Origin: Brumimicrobium sp040882265
GTDB lineage: Bacteria > Bacteroidota > Bacteroidia > Flavobacteriales_D > Crocinitomicaceae
Assembly: GCA_040882265.1 (NCBI GenBank)
Contig: JBBEBO010000025.1
Location: forward strand, 1-43,311
Length of the DNA stretch: 43,311 nucleotides
Reading direction: 5' to 3'
Part shown: piece by piece, positions 7,722 to 15,386 of the stretch
Position numbering within the stretch: the stretch's first letter is position 1
Layout: each line of letters begins with the position of its first letter
Translations under genes and position numbers: made by a program
Notes under the pieces: model-generated
The model's input: the letters and a program-made list of their open reading frames with translations, nothing else
Database searches by the model: none
What the model was told of the DNA's origin: nothing

Positions 7722-7826
7722 AAAGCCTACTACAAAGGTGATGGAGGTATGGTTGAAATGATCAATGAAGAGAAGCTACAAGTTAGCAGAGATAGAAGAT
7801 GGGAGTTTGTGAAACGGTTTGTGTAG
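7722..7826 (+). pseudogene. 3'-end fragment of a LytTR regulator gene (second copy)
   Basis: This stretch aligns over 105 nt with the last 105 nt of the intact regulator (5547-5651), with 7 mismatches and no indels, including the TAG stop. Four mismatches are synonymous and three change residues (Asp to Glu, Asn to Asp, Gly to Trp), so it looks like the end of a once-functional paralogue. Nothing upstream of 7722 matches the regulator. Between its end and the hairpin at 8102, the sequence 7827-8101 shows no gene or repeat I can support. Confidence 0.9.
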
Positions 7827-8101
7827 CTTTTATAGAAAATGAATTAGAAGCATATATTTACTAAAAGATATTTCTAGCATTTACAAAGGGCAAACGCATT
7901 TAAATTTAAAAAGTTAGTTTGTTATTATCGATTTTTTTATCATCGTATAAATGTCAATAGGAAATCAAAAACCTTACTCCTTTTTATTAACTTCCTACCT
8001 GAATTCATGAAAGCATCTGGCACATTTCGAATGTACAATCAGCATTATTACAAAGTTTTTTCTTTAAACCTCTTTTTCGGTGAAAAATTGTTGAATCGAC
8101 T

Positions 8102-8128
8102 AAAAAGAGCTCAGCTTAGCTACTTTTT
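8102..8128. terminator. Hairpin after the 166-aa gene
   Basis: AAAAAGAGCT pairs with AGCTaCTTTTT (one bulged A) around a 6-nt loop. On the minus strand it lies 4 nt after the stop of the gene ending at 8133 and ends in a T run, so it is probably that gene's terminator. Confidence 0.55.
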
Positions 8129-8132
8129 CAGA

Positions 8133-8633
8133 TTAATATTTCGTTGAATCAAACTCATATAAATCTGGTTTTTCTCCATCGCAAGGATAACAATTTTCGT
8201 CTCTTTCTGGAACGGGGAAAGGTTTTCTGAGTAATCTTACTATATTACCTATAACTGGTATCATTCCCCATATCCGACCTTTTACAAATTCTCTATTTCT
8301 TAACGGTATTTTTTCATTAAGTAAAGTGGTGTGTTTATAAATTGGCTTTTTAATAAACGCTCTTTTACTATCATTCCATTTCTCTTCATAACCTGTAATC
8401 ACGGATCCTCTTATTTTTAAAATATAGTAAGATTCATCTAAACTTTTCTTATGTCGTGTATGCTTCATGTTGTCTTCATTCTTAGGTAGATAAAGACTAA
8501 TATAAGGATGTGATTTCACAGCAGCACGAAAAATTTGACCTTCCAATTCATTCTCTGTTCTTCCCTCAATGGAATGACTTTCTGAACCAAAACCATATGC
8601 AAATGTGATTTTATCATAAGCCATCATAACCAT
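8133..8633 (-). CDS. Hypothetical protein, possibly the frameshifted 3' part of a secreted protein
   Basis: The frame has 166 codons and I do not recognise a family. It is basic and includes a GSESHSIEGRTENELEGQIF segment. A stretch near residues 120-140 (WGMIPVIGNIVRLL) could be a short hydrophobic hairpin. The end reads ENCYPCDGEKPDLYEFD with two Cys. It lacks a signal peptide of its own and starts inside the preceding frame (20-nt overlap), which does carry one. The two may be one gene split by a frameshift in the TATGGTTATGATGGCTTATGA stretch. If it is independent, the start could be any of three ATGs at 8633, 8627 and 8624. Confidence 0.6.
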   Translation of the reverse strand: MVMMAYDKITFAYGFGSESHSIEGRTENELEGQIFRAAVKSHPYISLYLPKNEDNMKHTRHKKSLDESYYILKIRGSVITGYEEKWNDSKRAFIKKPIYKHTTLLNEKIPLRNREFVKGRIWGMIPVIGNIVRLLRKPFPVPERDENCYPCDGEKPDLYEFDSTKY

Positions 8634-8805
8634 AGCAGGTAATAGAATCGACTTTAGTACATCCGTAATTCATGTAAAACCCTTGCTCAATGTCATCAGT
8701 GGGTTCGTTTTTGATTTGTTGTTCACTATTTATCGGTGAAGTCAATGTAAAAGACAGTAGTCCTATAATCATAAATAGTGCAAAGAAGTATTTAAATTTT
8801 TCCAT
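8614..8805 (-). CDS. Small exported hypothetical protein (63 aa)
   Basis: The ATG at 8805 gives MEKFKYFFALFMIIGLLSFT, a clean signal peptide or membrane anchor. A short polar region with two Cys follows (NYGCTKVDSITCYGYDGL). An upstream in-frame TTG at 8838 would add 11 residues before the hydrophobic segment and is less likely. There is no lipobox. The stop lies inside the next frame. It may be a complete small exported protein or the 5' part of a broken gene with the frame at 8133-8633. It lies between the second and third copies of the LytTR gene end. Confidence 0.5.
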   Translation of the reverse strand: MEKFKYFFALFMIIGLLSFTLTSPINSEQQIKNEPTDDIEQGFYMNYGCTKVDSITCYGYDGL

Positions 8806-9038
8806 AAAATTTTGTTTTAATGCAAACAAAAATACCACATATTATCCTTTCTTTTTCAGATACATACATGTATTTATCCGTTAGTAATCTTGTTTGAAGG
8901 GTTGGGGTAATTCTTTTATCAGTTAGTCAACTATGATTGACGAATTCGTAATTGAACGTTAGATTTATATGAACCAGAAATAAAATTTATCCTAAAACTA
9001 AGTATGATCTCTTTTAATATGTTAAATCAGAATTACCC

Positions 9039-9101
9039 AATGATAAGAAATTACAAGTTAGCAGAAATAGAAGAGCGGAGTTTGTGAAACGGTTTGTGTA
9101 A
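9039..9101 (+). pseudogene. 3'-end fragment of a LytTR regulator gene (third copy)
   Basis: These 63 nt encode NDKKLQVSRNRRAEFVKRFV followed by TAA. They match the last 63 nt of the intact regulator with 8 mismatches and no indels. Protein changes are few (Glu to Lys, Gly to Ala). The stop codon differs (TAA against TAG), which points to an old paralogue and not a fresh duplication. Nothing from 8884 to 9038 resembles the regulator. Confidence 0.85.
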
Positions 9102-9132
9102 AATGTTTTGAGGCTAAATCTTTAGAGAATAA

Positions 9133-9160
9133 AAAAGTGCGGGTTAATGCCCGCACTTTT
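9133..9160. terminator. Strong bidirectional terminator
   Basis: A perfect 11-bp GC-rich stem, AAAAGTGCGGG / CCCGCACTTTT, encloses the 6-nt loop TTAATG, with A and T runs on both sides. On the minus strand it ends the large T9SS gene whose stop is at 9190. On the plus strand it follows the third LytTR gene end. Confidence 0.88.
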
Positions 9161-9189
9161 AGTTTATTTAAATAAATGTTTGTGCCATA

Positions 9190-12100
9190 TTACATTACGA
9201 CAACTCTTTCAACGTAACTTCCATATGAAGTTTCTATGTTAATGAAATATGTTCCTCTTGATAAGTTAGTGAAATCTAGTTCAGTTTTAGTTTCGCTTTG
9301 CGGAACTTCAATAATTTTTCCAGAGAAATCAACAACTTGTACTTTATTGATCTGAGCATCTGTAACTATTTTTGTGATGCTGTTCGTTGGATTTGGAACT
9401 AAAGTAATACTTGGGTTTATTTTATTTGAAGATACAGATAGGTCATCGACTACAATACAATCTGAAGTATCTGCACAACCATTATTAGAGACAATAACAG
9501 CAAAACTTCCACTTTGAGAATGTGTAAAACTTTGATCTGTTTCTCCTGGAACAGGCTCAAAGTTATTATTACAGTCAACCCATGTATAATCAATACCTGA
9601 ACTTACAGCCGTAATTGTCAATTCATCAGTGGAAAGTGTTACACCATTGTCAGGAACAATTTGAACGGTAACCGTTACTTCATCGGTATTTGTGCATCCA
9701 TTCCCTCCAGTTCCCGTAACTGTATATGTCGTTGTTGAACTAGGAGTTACTGTTTGAACACTACCAGTACCTAAACCATTGTCCCACGAGTAAGAAAGAG
9801 CTCCTGTTGCAGCAAGTGTTGCACTCTCGTCTGGACAAATTGATATAGCGTTTCCAGCGTCTACAACTGGAGACTCAAGAACTGTAATGGTTACTTCATC
9901 AGAGTTTTCACAGTTATTTCCATCAGTACCTGTTACCGTATATGTGGTTGTTGTATTTGGACTAACAGAATGAGAAGAACCTGTTCCCAGACTATTATCC
10001 CATGAGTAAGAGTTCGCTCCATTTGCTGAAATGGTCACGTTATCCCCATCACATATTGTTTCATCTGAACTTGCTACTACAGTTGGTAAACTATTTACTG
10101 TAACTGTTACATCATCTGTGTTCTCACAACCGTTACCATCAGTTCCTGTTACAGTATATGTGGTTGTTGAATTTGGACTTACAGAATGAGAAGAACCTGT
10201 TCCTAGACTATTATCCCATGAGTAAGAATTTGCACCACTTGCTGAAATGGCCACGTTATCTCCATCACATATTGTTTCATCTGTACTTGCTAAAACTGTT
10301 GGCAAACCATTTACTGTAATAGTTACTTGATCTGTGTTTTCACAGTTATTTACATCAGTTCCTGTTACGGTATATGTGGTTGTTGTATTTGGACTAACAG
10401 AATGAGAAGAACCTGTTCCCAGACTATTATCCCATGAGTAAGAATTCGCACCACTTNNNNNNNNNNNNNNNNNNNNNNNNNNNNNNNNNNNNNNNNNNNN
10501 NNNNNNNNNNNNNNNNNNNNNNNNNNNNNNNNNNNNNNNNNNNNNNNNNNNNNNNNATGAGAAGAACCTGTTCCCAGACTATTATCCCATGAGTAAGAAT
10601 TCGCACCACTTACTGATATTGTAACATTATCTCCATTACATATCGCCTCATCTGCACTTGTGGTAACAGATGGCAAACTATTCACCGTGATTATTACTTC
10701 ATCTGTGTTTTCACAGTTATTTACATCAGTTCCTGTTACGGTATATGTGGTTGTTGTATTTGGACTAACAGAATGAGAAGAACCTGTTCCCAGACTATTA
10801 TCCCATGAGTAAGAATTCGCACCACTTGCTGAAATGGTCACGTTATCTCCATCACATATTGTTTCATCTGCACTTGTTGCAACAGTTGGCAAACTATTCA
10901 CCGTGATAATTACTTCATCGGTGTTTACACAATTGTTTCCATCAGTACCTGTTACCGTATATGTGGTTGTTGTATTTGGACTTACAGAAACAGAAGAACC
11001 AGAACCTGCACCGTTATCCCAGCTGTAATTTGTAGCACCAGATGCAGTAAGTGTAGTTGATACACCTTCACAGATAGTTGCTGTACCACTTGCTGCTACA
11101 GTTGGTAAACTATTTACAGTAACGGTTACATCATCTGTGTTTTCACAACCGTTACCATCTGTTCCTGTTACTGTATATGTTGTGTTTGCAGTAGGTGAAA
11201 CAGAAACTGAAGAACCAGAACCCGCACCGTTATCCCAGGTATAATTCGTCGCACCTGATGCAGTAAGTGTAGTTGATTCACCTTCACAGATAGATGCTGT
11301 ACCGTTTGCTACGACGGTAGGCAAAGCATTAACAGTAACACTCAATGTTTGACTTGATGAAACACCACAACCGTTTTCTGCTATGACTTCAATAGTACCT
11401 CCTGTTGCACCCGCTGTTGCAGTAATGCTATTTGTCGTAGAAGCACCACTCCATCCTGAAGGAAGGACCCAAGTGTAACTGGTTGCATTTGGGTCACTGG
11501 TCACACTGTAAGTTTCCGTCTCGCCCTCACATAATGTATTATTTCCAGAAATGGTTGTTGGTTGATCAGGGGCTACACATACTGCACCTTCGAACTTAAT
11601 AAGGAATCCATCATAAGTACCTCCACCATGAGAAGTTTGATGGACACCAGCAAGAACCATCCCCATACCGCTTGTAGATTCAGTAAGCCCAGACATGTAA
11701 ACACTTCCATTACCATCAGTAGCACAAGAAACACCTACTTCGTATCCAGAATTTCCATAATACGTAGCCCATTCGCGAACACCATTATCATTAAATTTTG
11801 CCAAGAATGCATCTGCACCCCCTCCATTCGAGTTTTGGAAGCCATTTAAAGAAATGTTATTGGTAGAAAAAGTATATCCCGTAAGAAATACATTCCCATT
11901 AGCATCAGTAGTACATTCGTATCCCATTTCATTAGAGCTTCCACCATAAAAAGTACCCCATTGACGTATTCCGCTACTATTAAACTTGACTAAAAAGGCA
12001 TCTCTCAAACCTCCTAAAGAATTTTGATGACCACTGGATGAGATGTTGTTAAAACCATTTGTAGAACTTGAAAGAAATACATTATCGTTGTTGTCTGTAG

Positions 12101-13742
12101 CACAATAACCATCCCATTCTCTATCGCTACCACCGTAATATGTTCCCCACTGTAGTACACCTGAACTGTTGAATTTAACAAGGTAAGCGTCTGCATAACC
12201 ACCGCCGTAAGTATTTTGATGTCCTCCAGAGGCAATATTAGATACTGATGAAGATTTACCAGCTAAATAAATATTTCCGCTACCATCTGTCGCACAAGAA
12301 GTGCCAGATTCACTACTACTACCACCATAATACGAACCCCAATCACGTATTCCGTTACTATTAAATTTAACTAAAAAAGCATCTCTACTTCCTGCTAACG
12401 AATTCTGGTGTCCACCCGAAGCAATGTTTGTAGTTGAATATGTATAACCTGATAAATAAACATTTCCTAAATCGTCTGTCGCACAAAATTGTCCAAGATC
12501 CTGAAGACTTCCTCCATAATATGTGCCCCAAAGACGTGTTCCTAAACTATTGAATTTTACAAGATAAGCATCATCATCACCTGCTGTTGACTCCTGATGA
12601 GCACCTGTAGTAGAAATATTTGTTGAAGACTGGGTTGTTCCCGATAAATATACATTTCCAGATAAATCAGTAGCACAAAAAGCTAATTGATCCATTGCGC
12701 TTCCTCCGTAATAAGTAGCCCATTGACGAACTCCAGAGCTGTTGAATTTTGCAAGGAAAGCGTCATACCCTCCACCAGATGTAACTTGATGTCCACCAGA
12801 AGAAATATTGTTAGTTGAATAAGTATTTCCCGCTAAAAACACGTTGTTGTTCTGATCAGTAGATGTTGAGTGAACATCTTCTGTGTCACTACCTCCATAA
12901 TATGTTGTCCATATGAGTGCAGGATCAACAACCAACGTTTCGCTAGAATTATATTCTTCCACATCGAATGATATAATTCCATCTTCAAAAACTTTAAACT
13001 GCGTTTCAATCTCACTTTCACCTTGAAAAGAAATCGGTGTGTTTTCAGTTACTTCACCCATTCTATTTTTTAAAGTAACACTTCCATCTTTGTTCAATTG
13101 TAAATCTTCAACCCAAGATGTTTTAAGTTTTATTTGGTTTGGATTTCCTCCTGGATGAACCACGAAGTCATATTTAATTTTGTTATCTGATTTGTAAAGT
13201 ACCCAATCAATATTAGGATAAACATTATGGTATGTTACTTTATTGAATCTATGTACATTTAACGCATCATGGTTATAGTATTGCGTATAGTCTTTACTCT
13301 TACCTTCAGTAGTGATTTTGGGATTAGCGTTTGCACCAACTAAAGTAATGTCCATACGGTAAGTCTCTACCTTAATGTCTTTTGCCAGTTTTTTCATTTC
13401 TTCTAGATCATCTGGCTCTATAGATTTATCCAAGCCTTTATAACTTTCGGGGTAATGCGTTTTATTAAACTGGTATGCTATTCCATTGTCTAGCAAAAAC
13501 ATACTCATATTATTGTCTTTAAGGATAAAGTTTACCCTTTCCGCATCTTCACCGGTAACTTGTCCTTTATTTTCTTCAAAACCGATTTGGCTTGAATGGT
13601 TTTGAATCAATTGTTTTTTCTGTTCTTCTGAAACAACTTGTTTTTGCTCCTTATAAACTTTTTGAGCTTGTTGAGAAAAACTGAATTGTGTGATTAGCGT
13701 AAGTGCTAATAACATTACTTTAAAGTGGTATTGTTTTTTCAT
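9190..13742 (-). CDS. Giant T9SS-secreted protein: SBBP beta-propeller plus Ig-like repeats (interrupted by assembly gap)
   Basis: One gene is read across a 100-N gap that breaks its frame. A signal peptide (about 1-24) is followed by a conserved N-terminal domain typical of SBBP proteins (about 50-275, starting FEENKGQV). Seven SBBP blades (about 275-720) are each marked by a YYGGS-like motif: TTYYGGSDTED, ATYYGGSAMDQ, GTYYGGSLQDL and so on. Seven suggests a closed propeller. A PKD-like domain (CVAPDQPTTISGNNTLCEGE) and at least eight Ig-like repeats with ICEG/ICDG, YSWDN and TYTVTGTDGN follow. A last W-x-DC domain and a T9SS type A sorting domain (SITLVPNPTNS to ERVVVM) close it. It should be exported and attached to the cell surface or released. 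The visible part encodes over 1,400 residues. The frame at 9190-10305 is the same gene after the gap. Confidence 0.88.
9660..11335 (-). repeat. 216-bp tandem repeats encoding Ig-like domains
   Basis: Ig-like units recur with an exact 216-bp (72-codon) period where checked: the ACCACTT landmark sits at 10234, 10450, 10605 and 10821, and only the interval containing the gap deviates. Units near the gap are almost identical at DNA level. Outer units are more diverged (216 bp is kept but the sequence drifts), as expected from recent amplification in the middle of the array. Confidence 0.85.
10457..10556. other. Assembly gap (100 N) inside the repeat array
   Basis: Exactly 100 N is a conventional placeholder for unknown length. 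The flanks are near-identical repeat units. Since the unit is 216 bp and the flanking landmarks are 155 bp apart including the N, the missing length should be 161 bp plus a multiple of 216. Either size restores the reading frame. Confidence 0.9.
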
Positions 13743-14114
13743 AATATGATAGTTTATAATATTTTAATGATGTAAATATAATTAAATGAGTCTGAATTTT
13801 AGGATTTTGGTTATCGAATTTTGGTGGGTTTTATCGGTTGGTTGGTTTTTGAGGACGGTTGGTAGTGAGTGGTGTTTTTGAAGGTTTGTGCTCACTAATT
13901 ACTAGTCAAAAGCGAGTGCCTTTTTCGTTTGTTTACAACAATAGAATTATCCTTTGAACTCGGGCGATGAGTCAGTAAATAACTAAAAAAAGACGAACTT
14001 ATTATTTTTAAGATTTGGGGAGTGTATTTTTCGACTTAAAATATCTTTTAGTTAAAGGTGACGGTATTTACTTCTTGCGAATTAGCAAATACTACCTCTT
14101 TTATAATTGGGATA
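13743..14114. other. Gene-free stretch
   Basis: These 372 bp separate the start of the T9SS gene from the end of the sugar transferase gene (both minus strand). The half nearest the T9SS gene should hold its promoter, but I see only imperfect TAnnTTTG-like matches. An imperfect inverted repeat around GTATTT/AAATAC (14070-14095) follows the transferase stop and is too weak to call a terminator. Confidence 0.5.
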
Positions 14115-15164
14115 TTATGCGCTGCGTTTACCCTTAAAAACGATGTTGTAAATGGCTTTAAAAAACAGCTTTACATCAGTGAAATAAGGATTTTTAGCTT
14201 TCATGTCTAGGTATTTTTTCTCACATTCTAACACACTTTTAAGGCTGCTTTTTTCGTTGAAAGCAACGTAAGGAGGAATACAGCCAGGTTTAAATCTAGA
14301 CCTTTGTTTTTTTAGATCTTCTGGTAATTCATCAAAGTAAACTTTAGAAACTGGACGCACTCCAACAAGTTTCATTTCACCTTTAAGTACATTAATCAGC
14401 TGAGGGATTTCATCAATCCAGTATTTACGCATTAACTTCGACCATTTTGACATTCTGTAGTCGTCTTTGATTTTACCGCTTTCTGCATAACCATTTGTTC
14501 TGATTAAATACGATTGAATAAACTCAGAGTAGGGGTGCATTGTTCGGAATTTATAAACGCCAATTATTTTACCTTTTTTTCCAACACGATTCATTTTGAA
14601 TAAAGGTCCATAACTTGGTTTTACGGGGATCGGATCTCCTGCTTTTTTTACAATAAACAGATGTACATCATTTAAAGGTCGAATATCTTCTATTTCAAAA
14701 CCACAACTCACCAAACGTCCAAGTGTTTCAGCTTTGGAGATGAGTCGTCCTTTCCCTCGTGTGAGTGCAAAATATACTTTACGTACTCCCCAAACTTTGG
14801 GCGCAATTCTTAAAAATAAAAAATCCCAAACTCTGACAAAACCACCGATTATAGGAATTCTTCTCGATGTTCTCTTTTTGCGATAATTCTCTAAGGTTTG
14901 CACACAGCCAACATAATAATCACCTATTTTAAGTGCAGCATTAATTTTCTCAAAATGTTTATTTATAAATCTTATATCGTTGATTCGCTTTAGTTCCAAA
15001 TGTAATCCGTTCCCAGATTCAATGTCTAAAGCTCTTAAAATCTCATGTTTAATCTCAAAATTAGAGTCTTTCTCCTTGCTTAAAAGAGACTCAATAATTT
15101 GAGTATCTAAATCGTTGTTAGTTGAATTGATATTATGATTTGTTATTTTAAAGTTAGTACTCAT
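14115..15164 (-). CDS. Bacterial sugar transferase-domain protein (atypical N terminus)
   Basis: The C-terminal half of this 349-aa protein carries the core of the polyprenyl-phosphate glycose-1-phosphate transferase family: a YKFRTMHPYSE motif (near residues 204-214), then WIDEIPQLINVLKGEMKLVG and VRPVSK. These enzymes start surface glycan assembly by moving a phospho-sugar onto undecaprenyl phosphate at the inner membrane. Two things are unusual. The classical KR-x-FD membrane helix before the core is missing, replaced by a 150-residue soluble-looking region (only IPIIGGFVRVWDFLFLRIAP is moderately hydrophobic). No other glycan genes are nearby. It stands alone, with a candidate -7 element at 15190-15197. 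The substrate is unknown. Confidence 0.75.
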   Translation of the reverse strand: MSTNFKITNHNINSTNNDLDTQIIESLLSKEKDSNFEIKHEILRALDIESGNGLHLELKRINDIRFINKHFEKINAALKIGDYYVGCVQTLENYRKKRTSRRIPIIGGFVRVWDFLFLRIAPKVWGVRKVYFALTRGKGRLISKAETLGRLVSCGFEIEDIRPLNDVHLFIVKKAGDPIPVKPSYGPLFKMNRVGKKGKIIGVYKFRTMHPYSEFIQSYLIRTNGYAESGKIKDDYRMSKWSKLMRKYWIDEIPQLINVLKGEMKLVGVRPVSKVYFDELPEDLKKQRSRFKPGCIPPYVAFNEKSSLKSVLECEKKYLDMKAKNPYFTDVKLFFKAIYNIVFKGKRSA

Positions 15165-15189
15165 GATTATCTAATGGGGGCGCAATTTA

Positions 15190-15197
15190 CAAAAATA
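15190..15197 (-). promoter_or_regulatory. Candidate -7 element of the sugar transferase gene
   Basis: On the minus strand TATTTTTG fits TAnnTTTG and lies 25 nt before the ATG. No -33 TTG lies at normal spacing. The remaining spacer up to 15386 shows nothing further. Confidence 0.4.
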
Positions 15198-15386
15198 TAA
15201 GCCAAGCTTTGTTAGTTGTTTGTTAATGTTGTATGAAGCCCAGCTATTTTTTTAACCTAATTACGCCTATTTTTAAATTTAATAAGCAAGCAGTGAAATT
15301 ATATACGACTGATTTGTGATTTAGGTTGTCAAAAATTGCAATAAAGTCATTTTTAATAAAGAGCCTAACTTAAAACCATTTGAAAA

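Noticed and set aside
7722..7826. A functional short LytTR-type gene
   Set aside because: Only the last 34 codons are present, with no start codon in frame near the fragment and no upstream DNA-binding part.
9190..10305. A separate 371-aa gene starting at 10305
   Set aside because: Its TTG start lies inside a repeat unit, and the same frame stays open back to the gap, so it is the 3' part of the large T9SS gene.
10365..10609. Frames reading through the N stretch, ending in a tail beginning VVRILTHG
   Set aside because: They are artefacts: 100 N is not the true length, so the frame after the gap is wrong. The correct frame after the gap continues the Ig-like repeats.
9660..11335. Regular direct repeats as a possible CRISPR array
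   Set aside because: The period is 216 bp with no short repeat plus unique spacer structure, and the units are in-frame Ig-like domains.
14040..14110. Inverted repeat GTATTT/AAATAC after the sugar transferase as a terminator
   Set aside because: The stem is only six A/T-rich pairs with a 17-nt loop and no T run.
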